A program made the position numbers and the translations under genes. From the NCBI GenBank assembly GCA_016214035.1, contig JACRPF010000018.1, forward strand, positions 62,001 through 126,000: a stretch of 64,000 bases of DNA, in the 5' to 3' direction. This DNA comes from Spirochaetota bacterium (GTDB lineage: Bacteria > Spirochaetota > Brachyspiria > Brachyspirales > JACRPF01). How positions within the stretch are numbered: position 1 is the first letter of the stretch; each line of letters begins with the position of its first letter. The notes under the pieces were generated by a model, which saw nothing but the letters and a program-made list of their open reading frames with translations, made no database searches and had not been told where the DNA came from. Positions 50,393-59,483 of this stretch are shown in pieces.

Positions 50393-53248
50393 TTATTTTA
50401 CCGTAAACACTTTGCACGCAATGTCCTTGTCAACTACCGGTATCGCCGCGTTCAGCGCACCGCGTTTCACCTGCGCTTTTTCTGTTGACACCGGAACTCC
50501 TTTGTACGTATCCCACCATTCGATGCGGTAATCCCCGTCGCGAAGTCCTGCAAGCGAGAAGGAAGCACCCGATACGGTTGACAGAGCTGCTTTCATTGTC
50601 ACGCGCATGCTGTAGGTATTCACCTTATGTTTGAACCAGGCAATGGCTGCAAGTCCTTCCGATGCCCGGTCGACAAGGCCGAACGATTCAAGCGGCGGCA
50701 TGAGTGAGGGAAGCTCAAATGAGTAGCCCACGGTTATCCAGTCGTTCCCGTCATTGTCGACAAGAATCTCATGTCTGCCTTCGGGCACATCGATAGCATA
50801 CACGCCGTTATAGTTCGTCATCGTTCCGGTACGTGTTTCATTGTCATCCAGAAGGTCTTTATCGACTATTAATTTCCCATCACGATATACTTTGAGTTTG
50901 GCGCCGCCGTAATCCGAAACGCCGGACAACAGCACGCTGAACTTACCCTGCTTCGGATAGTCCACCATGAACGTGACCGGATTATGCAGTTTTGCGTGGT
51001 TCTTCGTACCGTGGATGACGCGGCTCAGATTTTCATCGCCGGATATTTTCCCGTCAGCGGCGACAGTCACCGTCAGCGGTTTCGTTGAAGCATGCTCTTC
51101 CCACTTTGCATATTTGCCTTCCAGAATGATGATATCCGGCGTATAGGTCGTTGTCGGCTGTAATGATATGGATGCCGGCGCGAAATTCTGCTTTGCAAAA
51201 GGGATGTCTCTCACAAATGCCGCCACCGGAGTAAAAACGTGATACAGGTTCTGCGGTTCAATATAATTATCCCACCACCAGAGCATGCCGGTTCCCGCAC
51301 CGAGCGAGAATACGGGCGCGAACAGTCCGTTATGGAGATTGATGCCTTCGGTATCGAATACATCGCCGCCGCCGCGCACATCGGCGCCGAACTCACCGAA
51401 AAAATGCGGTTTACCGTAGCGCGCCGACTTATCGATGCAGTAGCCGCGCATCATCGTAGCCGCGTCACCCGCGCCGTAGTTGTGCGACTGCGCGAAGTCC
51501 ATTTCTGCAAGCCCGTCAACGGCGGGGTCTCCTTCCGTACGCCCGTAGCTTGTGCTGATGAGATGCCGGTACGGATCGATGGACCGCAGATACTGCGCCA
51601 TCTCCTTATGCCATGCGCTGTTATCCGCGCTGTTGTACTTATCGGTAAGCTCCACTTCATTGAAGAATTCCCACGCAAAGATATTCGCCGAATATCCGTA
51701 GCGCGCGAGAATATACCGGAGCCGTTTCTTGAAGATCTTCTTCGCCTCGGCATCGGTAAAGAACTTCTGTGCTTCGTCACACGGGCCGCCGAATTCTTTA
51801 TTATACGGACACTTATGCCATACATTGTGCTGCGGCTTGCTTTTAAAACTGTTGAATGACTCTATGCAGTACATAAGATAGATATTCTTCGCAGCGGCCG
51901 CATCGAGAATATAATCAAAGCGCCAGGCATTCTTCAGATCATACTTCGTCAGTCCGGCATAATCGTTTACCCCGGAAGACGTCCGCTCAAGCGTGAAAAT
52001 ATCGAACGGTCCTATCCAGATGCGCGAAAAGTTCTCGCCCGCGGCGGCCATCTTCGTAAAATAATTATCGTATTCGGCAATGGATTTCGCCCAGCAGACA
52101 TTGTGTCCTACGGGAAAGTAGGTATCACCGTTCTCGAACATGAAGTACTTTTTATTCGGCGCCGTACGGATAAAACCTTTCGCGGATGCGGCGGCAGCGG
52201 TAAACATATACCCGCTCTGCGCGGCGCCGTTCTTATCCTTCGCGGTAATGCGCACCGAATACTTCCCTGCTTCTACCGGCAGAAACCGGACGGTAAAGTG
52301 AGGTTTGCCGGAAGCAGTCTCTTTCCCGTTCTCGACCGTATATGGCTGTTCAAAAAAGGCCGGCAATGTCATCGTTTTCCCCGAAGGCAGCGTGACCTGC
52401 GCCGACACATCAATTTCATCAGGGTCGAACGGATTCTCAAACGTACCGGAAACATCAAGTATCATATCGTAACGTTCATTCTGGCGGGCAACTGCCGCTG
52501 CTTTCGCAACAGTTACCGCGACGGGAGCACTCACCGCATACGGCGAACCGGCTTCCGTTATCTTTACCAGGAGCGGCGGCGGCATGACTATCGCGGGCAG
52601 CGCCGCGCCTTCGGCGACACGGTACATCATGAACGTCAAGCCCGCACCGCGCGTTGTAAAATTTATTTTCATCTCAAATAAATCGCCCTTGAACACGCGA
52701 TTATCCTGGATATGCACCGAAAAATTACCCGCGAGTACGATGCTGCCGCCTGCAAGCGGGATGACAATCTTTTTACATTCGCGCTGCTCGATGACATATT
52801 TGCCGCCGAACACCTCAGGAAGCTTCACCTTTTTATCGTCAAATGACATGACGCGCCCTTTCACCGCGGCAACCGGCATGATGACAGACAACGCATGATC
52901 GCCCGCAAATTCAGCAGCCTCAGGATTATCAAGCACATAGGTAAAAAGATATCCGTCACCGCTTTTTACCGCCTTCTCATGAAGCTTCATGGTCTTTCCC
53001 GATGACCGAAGCTTATAGTCGGCGCGGAGTTCGAATGAGCTGTCATCCTGTTTCGGAAAACCGGCAACCGGCAGCGTCGACGAAGCATCCTGATATGTTG
53101 ATTTCCATCCCGGTTCGAACACCAGTACCTTCATGGCGATATCTTCTGCTTTCATGTCACCGGAGGGGGCGATATGCACCGCATCAATCTGCAATCCCAT
53201 GAGTACGGTAGCCGATATGATAATGAACGCAAGGAATGATTTTAGCAT
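50393..53248 (-). CDS. DUF5060-type secreted glycosidase with (beta/alpha)8 barrel
   Basis: This 951-residue protein has a signal peptide (residues 1-20) and several beta-sandwich domains to about residue 360. One is DUF5060-like (DVSGTFENPFDPDEIDVSAQ...VRFLPVEAGKYSVRITAKD). A GH5/GH-A-like TIM barrel follows (about 365-690), with acid/base Glu in FAWEFFNEVEL and nucleophile Glu in HFFGEFGADVR. A beta-rich C-terminal part completes it. It is probably an endo-glycanase or glucosidase acting outside the cytoplasm. AAGGATACATC precedes the ATG. Confidence 0.85.
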   Translation of the reverse strand: MLKSFLAFIIISATVLMGLQIDAVHIAPSGDMKAEDIAMKVLVFEPGWKSTYQDASSTLPVAGFPKQDDSSFELRADYKLRSSGKTMKLHEKAVKSGDGYLFTYVLDNPEAAEFAGDHALSVIMPVAAVKGRVMSFDDKKVKLPEVFGGKYVIEQRECKKIVIPLAGGSIVLAGNFSVHIQDNRVFKGDLFEMKINFTTRGAGLTFMMYRVAEGAALPAIVMPPPLLVKITEAGSPYAVSAPVAVTVAKAAAVARQNERYDMILDVSGTFENPFDPDEIDVSAQVTLPSGKTMTLPAFFEQPYTVENGKETASGKPHFTVRFLPVEAGKYSVRITAKDKNGAAQSGYMFTAAAASAKGFIRTAPNKKYFMFENGDTYFPVGHNVCWAKSIAEYDNYFTKMAAAGENFSRIWIGPFDIFTLERTSSGVNDYAGLTKYDLKNAWRFDYILDAAAAKNIYLMYCIESFNSFKSKPQHNVWHKCPYNKEFGGPCDEAQKFFTDAEAKKIFKKRLRYILARYGYSANIFAWEFFNEVELTDKYNSADNSAWHKEMAQYLRSIDPYRHLISTSYGRTEGDPAVDGLAEMDFAQSHNYGAGDAATMMRGYCIDKSARYGKPHFFGEFGADVRGGGDVFDTEGINLHNGLFAPVFSLGAGTGMLWWWDNYIEPQNLYHVFTPVAAFVRDIPFAKQNFAPASISLQPTTTYTPDIIILEGKYAKWEEHASTKPLTVTVAADGKISGDENLSRVIHGTKNHAKLHNPVTFMVDYPKQGKFSVLLSGVSDYGGAKLKVYRDGKLIVDKDLLDDNETRTGTMTNYNGVYAIDVPEGRHEILVDNDGNDWITVGYSFELPSLMPPLESFGLVDRASEGLAAIAWFKHKVNTYSMRVTMKAALSTVSGASFSLAGLRDGDYRIEWWDTYKGVPVSTEKAQVKRGALNAAIPVVDKDIACKVFTVK

Positions 53249-53261
53249 GATGTATCCTTAT

Positions 53262-54770
53262 TCAATAATTCCTGTATTTGATGAGCAGATCCATCATCTT
53301 CCGGTCGATCTTCATGCCGTCCTTTTCCTCGAACTGCACATCCTTACGCCCGCTGTCTATAGGGCCGAATCCGCCCCCGCGGAAGCTCCAGAGCGCCCAG
53401 CCGATATTCATCGATTTGTACTGACTGAGACATGTCTCGAACCAGCGGAGTGTCACGTCGTGCGGTGTATACTTGTATGCGCCCATCTCGCCTACGAAGA
53501 CCTTCGCGCCGTTGGTGATTGCGTCCTTCCAAGGCGCAAGGAAATTCTTCACCGGGTATTCACCGTCAAATCCCTCGGCGGACAGTCTGCCGTTCGCATC
53601 GAGTATATAATCCGCGTGTTTCCGTCCCCATGCGAATTCTGTCTGCAGCTGTACTTCCTTCCCGGCGGGAAATTGTATTTTGATGCCGTTAAGCCTCATC
53701 CAGTCTCCGTCGGTATTGACCAGTGTCAGCGTCGATGCATCTTTCGTGACTGCGGCAGTGGTGTATTCCTTATCGTACTTGTTCTGATACATGTCATATT
53801 CTTTCTTGTAGACAACCTCTTTCCATTCGCCGGCGCCGTCCTTCGGCTCGAATATTTTTTCGAATATGACCGCATCGTCGGACTTTACCTTGAAATCAGC
53901 CTTCTTGGACACCTGCGCGACATTGACAACAACCTTCGTTCCGGCGGGAAATTTTCCGCGTATGACCGCCGGTCCATTAGGAACATCGGTCTTCGAAGGG
54001 GCATAGAGATACGCTCCCACTTTGCACGCCACCGGCCATTCGGGAACAGCATACGTATCTGAACCCTTCACCCATTCCGCTTTGTAGTGCGTGAGATTAC
54101 CCGGCGCATAGCCGCGAATTGCCGTGACGACATTGTTCATCTTGTATAATTCCGCCATCGGCACGGCACCGACATTGTATGCATCCATAACGATGAGGCG
54201 TTTCGGGTCGGCCTCATTGATGGCCTTCACGACCCGCTGCATGAGCGGCAGGAATATCTCAGGTTTTGTGCGTGCCGGTTCATTGAGCAGATTAAGGCTC
54301 ACGCGCTCGGCGGAATATTTTTTATACCGCTTCGTAAGCATCACCCAATAGTCGACAAAGTAATCCTGCGTAGCTGCATCTGTCCATAATTCATCGTTGA
54401 TTCCAACCGTTTTGTTGATGCAGAATCCGGGCGCCTTGTGCAAATTGATGCAGACATGTATCTTGTATTTCTCGCCGAATTCCACGGCTTCATCAAGCGC
54501 TTTGAGCTTATCCTCTTTGTAACTCCTGGGATTGTTCGTATCATCATAGATGCGGTAATCCACCGGCAGGCGGACGAAATTAAACCCGAGCTCGGAGATG
54601 AGTTTGAAATCGCTCTCAAGAAACGGCTTCTCCTTCCCAACGTTATACTGTTCCGTAAGATTGAATCCGCGCCATTTTGAGATATCCACGCCGCTGACCA
54701 GCACCGGGGCTGCGGGGACGATGGACGTACACATTAGAACGGCCAACAGTATGATACATGCTTTTTTCAT
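53262..54770 (-). CDS. GH5-like glycoside hydrolase with inserted beta-sandwich (copy 2)
   Basis: The product is 502 residues from the ATG at 54770 (AAGGAGCG upstream) with signal peptide 1-20. The catalytic barrel has FNFVRLPVDYR, the acid/base SLNLLNEPAR (Asn163-Glu164) and the nucleophile VFVGEMGAY (Glu428). Between them, at about residues 235-390, lies a beta-rich insertion (VIRGKFPAGTKVVVNVAQVS, VFEKIFEPKDGAGEW-like segments) that resembles a carbohydrate-binding module. It is clearly paralogous to the gene upstream. The substrate is probably a beta-1,4-glucan or mannan. Confidence 0.87.
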   Translation of the reverse strand: MKKACIILLAVLMCTSIVPAAPVLVSGVDISKWRGFNLTEQYNVGKEKPFLESDFKLISELGFNFVRLPVDYRIYDDTNNPRSYKEDKLKALDEAVEFGEKYKIHVCINLHKAPGFCINKTVGINDELWTDAATQDYFVDYWVMLTKRYKKYSAERVSLNLLNEPARTKPEIFLPLMQRVVKAINEADPKRLIVMDAYNVGAVPMAELYKMNNVVTAIRGYAPGNLTHYKAEWVKGSDTYAVPEWPVACKVGAYLYAPSKTDVPNGPAVIRGKFPAGTKVVVNVAQVSKKADFKVKSDDAVIFEKIFEPKDGAGEWKEVVYKKEYDMYQNKYDKEYTTAAVTKDASTLTLVNTDGDWMRLNGIKIQFPAGKEVQLQTEFAWGRKHADYILDANGRLSAEGFDGEYPVKNFLAPWKDAITNGAKVFVGEMGAYKYTPHDVTLRWFETCLSQYKSMNIGWALWSFRGGGFGPIDSGRKDVQFEEKDGMKIDRKMMDLLIKYRNY

Positions 54771-54811
54771 ACCACGCTCCTTAATAGTAACTTTGCGTTT
54801 ATTCCACAATA

Positions 54812-56293
54812 TCATTTGATGTTCTCCTTGAGAAGTTCAAGCATTTTACGGTCGAGTTTGTGGCCGTTCCATTCCTCATACTGGACGTCCGTACGGTCGC
54901 TGTCGAGTATGCCGAAACTCCCGCGAAAATTCCATAACGCCCAGCCGATACCGTTCGCGTTATATCGTTTAAGCCATCCGCGCATCCACGCGAGTGCGAT
55001 AGCATGCGGCGTCTTGTTGTAACAGCCCCATTCCCCGGCGATGACCGAAACACCGTCTTTCTGTATGGCAAGCCATGGCTCCAGATAATCGTCGAGCGTC
55101 TGTTCGGGGTCTTTTCTCTGGGAAGCAAGCGTTCCGTCTGCGTTTATCGTAAGCGGCGAATGTTTTTTACCCCACGATTTATCTGTCGCGAATGCGCTTA
55201 CCATGCCGGCAGGCGTCTGTATTCGCAGTTCATCAATCGTCATCCAGTCGCCGTCGGTATTCTCCAGTGAAAGCTCCTTTGCGTCGGCGACTGTTTTCAC
55301 GCTAAATACTTTGTCGTACACATTCTGATAAAGATTGTACTCCGGCTTAAAGATAACCTTTGTCCATTCGCCGGCGCCGTCCTTCGGCTCAAAAACCTTC
55401 TCATAGAACTGTGTCCCGTCTGCCTTACTAACGACGGTCGCCTTGCGCGAAACAACGTTCACCGTATACGTGATGACCGTGCCGGCAGGAAACGACCCGC
55501 GCAGTATCAGCGGCGACTGTAACCCGTCTTTGGCTTTATCGGAACCATACAGATATCCGGGTATGGCTTGTTTCGGCGGCCATACCGGCATGGGCATGGT
55601 CTCCCATCCTTTGTTCCAACTCGCACGATAATGCGAAACACTGCCCGGATGATAGCCGCGCGTGGACTGTATCACATAGTCCATCGACGCGAAATCCTTA
55701 TAGGGAGTATTCCCGACATTCATGCCGTCCACGATTATAAGACGTTTCGGGTCGATCTCATGTATCGAAGCAATGGCCGCGCCGAACACCTTGTAATACT
55801 GCTCGGGTTTTGCACGGGCCGGTTCATTGAGGAGATTAAAACTCAGCCGCTCGCGCGATATCGGCAGATAGCGTTTAGCAAACATCCGCCAGTGGTCGCA
55901 GAACGCTTTGAGCGCTGTCTCATCGGTCCAGAGATCGAGCTTTTCAGCCGGCGGGTTGATGCAATATCCGGGACCGCGGTGCAGATTTATTGAAACGTGC
56001 AGGTTGTATTTCTCACCCCATGCCACAGCCTGATCGATATCCTTGAGCGACTGCTCGTTGAAATTGTACCAGTCGTTGCTGATGACATAGGAACGGTAAT
56101 CAAGCGGCAGACGGACAAAGGTAAAACCAAGTTCCTTTATCAGTTTGAAATCCTCTTCGATGAACGGTTTATTCGCGCTGCCGAATTTCTCAAGCAGATT
56201 GAACCCTTTCCATTTTGACGTATCCACCGGTGCCTCCTTTGCGCATAATGACAGAGCTGCCGTAGCGGCGAGAATGACATGCTTGATCTTCAT
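54812..56293 (-). CDS. GH5-like glycoside hydrolase with inserted beta-sandwich (copy 1)
   Basis: The 493-residue paralogue has a signal peptide of about 18 residues. Catalytic residues are Asn156-Glu157 (SFNLLNEPAR) and Glu421 (VIAGEWGCY). The insertion spans about residues 225-385 and contains the shared FYEKVFEPKDGAGEW and ENTDGDWMTIDELRI segments. AGGAG precedes the ATG, 22 bp after the regulator gene. It is the first enzyme of the operon. Confidence 0.87.
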   Translation of the reverse strand: MKIKHVILAATAALSLCAKEAPVDTSKWKGFNLLEKFGSANKPFIEEDFKLIKELGFTFVRLPLDYRSYVISNDWYNFNEQSLKDIDQAVAWGEKYNLHVSINLHRGPGYCINPPAEKLDLWTDETALKAFCDHWRMFAKRYLPISRERLSFNLLNEPARAKPEQYYKVFGAAIASIHEIDPKRLIIVDGMNVGNTPYKDFASMDYVIQSTRGYHPGSVSHYRASWNKGWETMPMPVWPPKQAIPGYLYGSDKAKDGLQSPLILRGSFPAGTVITYTVNVVSRKATVVSKADGTQFYEKVFEPKDGAGEWTKVIFKPEYNLYQNVYDKVFSVKTVADAKELSLENTDGDWMTIDELRIQTPAGMVSAFATDKSWGKKHSPLTINADGTLASQRKDPEQTLDDYLEPWLAIQKDGVSVIAGEWGCYNKTPHAIALAWMRGWLKRYNANGIGWALWNFRGSFGILDSDRTDVQYEEWNGHKLDRKMLELLKENIK

Positions 56294-56315
56294 GAAACAC
56301 TCCTCATAATCTTAT

Positions 56316-57380
56316 CTATAGCGTTTTGACCGTTGCCCGTTCGATAAGTGTACCGGGTATGCGCACCACCGGCATTGCCGTTCCGCCGTTCATCCGTTCC
56401 TTGAGCAGACCATATGCGGCGCACCCCATCTCGCGCGTGTCGATGCGCATGGTAGTAAGCGAGTACAACGGCTGTGACGACGCCGCAATATCATCATTGC
56501 CGATAATACTCACGTCATCGGGAATACGAACGCCCATTTTGTAAAAGTACTGCATCGCAGCCAGCGCCATCGTATCGCCGGAAAAATAGACAGCGCTGAA
56601 TTCTTTGAGCCGCGGATACATGAGCTTCGCGGCATGATAACCGCTCTCCCAGGTGAATGCGCCCTCAAATACCAGCCGTTCATCAAACTCGATGTCATGT
56701 TCCTGTAGCGCGGCTTTGTATCCGGCAAGGCGTTCGGTACCGCTGTATTCCAAAAGATTTCCCGCCACATGCGCAATACGCCGATGTCCTTTGGATATCA
56801 GATAGCGCACCGCATCACGGGCCATGGCAAAGCAATCGCTCACGACGGACGGGAACGACAGACCTTCATGCAGAATATCGATTGTCGCAAACGGGATCTG
56901 AGACGCGAGCGCCCGCTCGATGAAGGAACGAGGAAAAAAGCTCACGAATATCGACGGCAGGTCGAATACATGCGGTACCGCGGAAGCATCAAGAATTTCC
57001 TGTCTTCCATATGAACGATACTGAATATTGATGCCTGTACGTTTTGCCTCTTCCTCGACACCGGCAAATACACCGCCATAATATGGATTATCATAGGCCT
57101 CACTTTCAACGCGTGAGAATACATACGCAATGGTACCGGCTGCGGTCTTCTTTTCACGGATGAACGTACCCTTACCGTGCACAATGTCGATTACACCTTC
57201 AAATTCCAGTTCGCTCAATCCTTCACGCACGCTTGAGCGCGATAATCCCATTATCTTTGTCAGTGCGTCTTCGGATTCTATGCGATCCCCCGGCTTATAC
57301 TGACCGGCAATTATTCGGCCTTTTATATAATCTTTTACCGCATGGTATTTTCTGGAATGTGCTTTTTTCAGAGTATGCAT
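56316..57380 (-). CDS. GntR-LacI hybrid transcriptional regulator (AraR-like)
   Basis: The product is 354 residues from the ATG at 57380. Residues about 8-75 are a GntR winged helix (YHAVKDYIKGRIIAGQYKPGDRIESEDALTKIMGLSRSSVREGLSELE). Residues about 85-354 are a LacI/PurR-type sugar-binding domain (GSI-style AYVFSRVESEAYDNPYYGGVF, HRRIAHVAGNLLEYSGTERLAGY, PDDVSIIGNDDIAASSQPLYSLTTMRIDTREMG). It probably represses its own operon until a saccharide binds. A perfect palindrome lies within the promoter. The ATG coincides with the predicted transcript start, suggesting a leaderless mRNA. Confidence 0.92.
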   Translation of the reverse strand: MHTLKKAHSRKYHAVKDYIKGRIIAGQYKPGDRIESEDALTKIMGLSRSSVREGLSELEFEGVIDIVHGKGTFIREKKTAAGTIAYVFSRVESEAYDNPYYGGVFAGVEEEAKRTGINIQYRSYGRQEILDASAVPHVFDLPSIFVSFFPRSFIERALASQIPFATIDILHEGLSFPSVVSDCFAMARDAVRYLISKGHRRIAHVAGNLLEYSGTERLAGYKAALQEHDIEFDERLVFEGAFTWESGYHAAKLMYPRLKEFSAVYFSGDTMALAAMQYFYKMGVRIPDDVSIIGNDDIAASSQPLYSLTTMRIDTREMGCAAYGLLKERMNGGTAMPVVRIPGTLIERATVKTL

Positions 57381-57386
57381 TGAATA

Positions 57387-57415
57387 AGTATAAGACATCA
57401 GACGTCTGATGTCAA
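57387..57415 (-). promoter_or_regulatory. Promoter of the GntR-GH operon
   Basis: Perfect TTGACA (57410-57415) and TATACT (57387-57392) with a 17-bp spacer on the minus strand. The ATG at 57378-57380 begins seven bases after the -10 element. Confidence 0.8.
57394..57413. promoter_or_regulatory. Operator palindrome of the GntR-type regulator
   Basis: GACATCAGACGTCTGATGTC is a perfect 20-bp palindrome filling most of the spacer between -35 and -10. Binding there would block RNA polymerase. I saw no second copy in the other intergenic gaps. Confidence 0.8.
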
Positions 57416-57489
57416 GTATTATTATGCTTTTTTATCCGTTTTTTGACCAACATTAGGACTAATTTTTCCATTGTCGCGGATGCCCCCAC

Positions 57490-57517
57490 TTGACTTTTGT
57501 ACTCCCTCGGATAGAAT
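57490..57517 (+). promoter_or_regulatory. Promoter of the iron-sulfur membrane protein gene
   Basis: TTGACT (57490-57495) and TAGAAT (57512-57517) with a 16-bp spacer, 38 bp ahead of the ATG at 57556. Confidence 0.55.
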
Positions 57518-57555
57518 GCCGCATCATTCACAATACCACTATGGAGTAAATCCCC

Positions 57556-59403
57556 ATGGAATCTCATGCATTTTCGCTCATAGAGCAGATTGTACTTGCC
57601 GTTGCAATGGTTACGGCCGTAACCCTTTTCGTCGTTTTTCTCGCGCAGAAGCTATCGCTGGTCGCCAAAGGCGAACCCACAAACCGCTTCGATCGTATCG
57701 GCGCGCGTCTGTGGCGCTTCATCCGTGACGTCGTATTCCAATACCGCGTTATCAAAGGACGTCCGCTCCCCGGCATCATGCACGCCTTCGTTTTCTGGGG
57801 ATTTTTCGCATTCCTGCTTGAAAAGCTCTATCATTTCCCGCACCATTTCGGTTTCCGCTTTCCCGCCGTCATCGACTCTTTCTACGGCAACTATCTGGTA
57901 AAATTCCTTACCGTGGTAAGTATCGTTGTACTCACAGCGGTAGTCGGTCTTGCCTTCCGCCGCGGTGTGCTTCGCCCCAAAGCGCTGCTCCCTTCCGGCG
58001 CCGCATGGATAGTACTGTCCTTCATCGCCATCATCATGTCGACATTTCTCGTGTATACCTATTCAGCCAATGCGCTTGCCATAAAAGTAACAACGTGGCT
58101 CAACATCGCGACGATTTTGACATTCCTCGTATACATCCCGATGTCAAAACACCTCCATCTGCTGTTCTGCCCGTTCAACGAATTCCTTAAAAACTTCGAG
58201 ATTGCAAAAATACGCAAGCTTGACCTTGAAAATGAGGAAAAAGAAGACTACGGCATCAACACGCTCAAGAACATGAGCTGGAAGGACCTGTTTGATACAT
58301 TCACCTGCATTCAGTGCGGACGCTGCAATGATCAATGCCCGGCGGTAGCCACCAACAAGGCGCTTGCCCCGCGCGAGATGATACTCGATCTCCAGCATGC
58401 ACTCATGGATAAAAAACTCGAAGAACCGATTGTCGGCACTGCGATTAAAGAAGAGATACTCTGGCAATGCACCACCTGCGCCGGCTGCGAACACACCTGC
58501 CCGGTCGGCATCGAGCATCTGCCGAAAATGATCGGCATGCGGCGTTTCAAGGCAGCCAACTCCGAGTTCCCGAAAGAACTGCAGAACACATTCACCGGTC
58601 TTGAGCGCAACGGCAATCCGTGGAACTACGGTTCGCATCTTCGTGATCAAACCGTCACCGAAATTGACGCACCGCTCTTCGAAGAAGGCACCGAATATCT
58701 TCTGTGGATGGGCTGCTTCGCGAATTATGATGCGGGCTATCGCAATTCCATCAAATCGTTCATTCAGATACTGAAAAAAGCCGGCGTAAGCTTCGGCGTT
58801 CTCCCGGGAGAAGTGTGCTGCGGCGATCCGGCACGGCGTCTGGGCAACGAATTCCTTTTCAGCGCGATGATCGAGAGCAACATAGAGATGTTCAAAGAGC
58901 TGAAAGTAAAGAAAGTGATCACCGCGTGTCCGCACTGTATGCAGACGCTCATGCGCGACTATAAGGACTTCGGCATTGATCTCGAAGTCACCCATCATAC
59001 CGCGTTCATCAGCGAACTCATCTCGACGAAGAAGATCGTACCGGCGAAGAAAGACAGTGCCACCATTACCTATCACGACCCGTGCTATCTGAGCCGCTAC
59101 AACGGCATCATCGCAGAACCGCGTGAAGCACTCAAGGCATTCGGCTATAACGTAGCTGAACTGCCCAAGCACGCAGAAAAATCGTTTTGCTGCGGCGGCG
59201 GCGGCGGCACCATATTCCTCGAAGAACACGGCGAACGCATCAACCATAAACGCTCGGATGAAATCATCGGCGCGAAACAGGGCGAATGCGCGGTTGCCTG
59301 TCCGTTCTGCTACACGATGATCAAAGACGGCGTAAAGGACAAGGGCAAAGACGCCGAAGTAAAGATCCGCGACCTGGCGGAGATTATCGCCGAGCGCCTG
59401 TAA
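57556..59403 (+). CDS. HdrD/FadF-like iron-sulfur oxidoreductase with membrane domain
   Basis: The 615-residue protein has an N-terminal membrane domain of about five helices (NarI-like, with several His). A ferredoxin section has two CxxCxxCxxxCP clusters (FTCIQCGRCNDQCPA and CTTCAGCEHTCPV). Two CCG domains follow (GEVCCGDPARR...CPHCM, and HDPCYL...SFCCGGGGG). This matches HdrD-related proteins and bacterial FadF-type oxidoreductases that pass electrons between a soluble partner and the quinone pool. No EtfAB or HdrA gene is adjacent, so the partner is unknown. Confidence 0.9.
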   Translation: MESHAFSLIEQIVLAVAMVTAVTLFVVFLAQKLSLVAKGEPTNRFDRIGARLWRFIRDVVFQYRVIKGRPLPGIMHAFVFWGFFAFLLEKLYHFPHHFGFRFPAVIDSFYGNYLVKFLTVVSIVVLTAVVGLAFRRGVLRPKALLPSGAAWIVLSFIAIIMSTFLVYTYSANALAIKVTTWLNIATILTFLVYIPMSKHLHLLFCPFNEFLKNFEIAKIRKLDLENEEKEDYGINTLKNMSWKDLFDTFTCIQCGRCNDQCPAVATNKALAPREMILDLQHALMDKKLEEPIVGTAIKEEILWQCTTCAGCEHTCPVGIEHLPKMIGMRRFKAANSEFPKELQNTFTGLERNGNPWNYGSHLRDQTVTEIDAPLFEEGTEYLLWMGCFANYDAGYRNSIKSFIQILKKAGVSFGVLPGEVCCGDPARRLGNEFLFSAMIESNIEMFKELKVKKVITACPHCMQTLMRDYKDFGIDLEVTHHTAFISELISTKKIVPAKKDSATITYHDPCYLSRYNGIIAEPREALKAFGYNVAELPKHAEKSFCCGGGGGTIFLEEHGERINHKRSDEIIGAKQGECAVACPFCYTMIKDGVKDKGKDAEVKIRDLAEIIAERL

Positions 59404-59447
59404 TACAAAGCGCTGACGAACGATATGCGGGGCTTTCCATTCGTGCC

Positions 59448-59475
59448 TTGCGGGATTTCACCGGTATTGTATAAT
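59448..59475 (+). promoter_or_regulatory. Promoter of the secretion/pilus operon
   Basis: TTGCGG (59448-59453) and perfect TATAAT (59470-59475) with a 16-bp spacer lie only nine bases before the ATG at 59484. The transcript would have almost no leader. Confidence 0.55.
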
Positions 59476-59483
59476 CAATTCCC

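Noticed and set aside
53133-54062. A 309-codon open frame antisense to the GH genes
   Set aside because: It crosses the junction of two well-supported genes and shows no domain.
58144-59247. A 367-codon open frame antisense to the iron-sulfur protein
   Set aside because: The plus strand carries unmistakable Cys-rich clusters; the minus product is an Ala/Phe-rich shadow.
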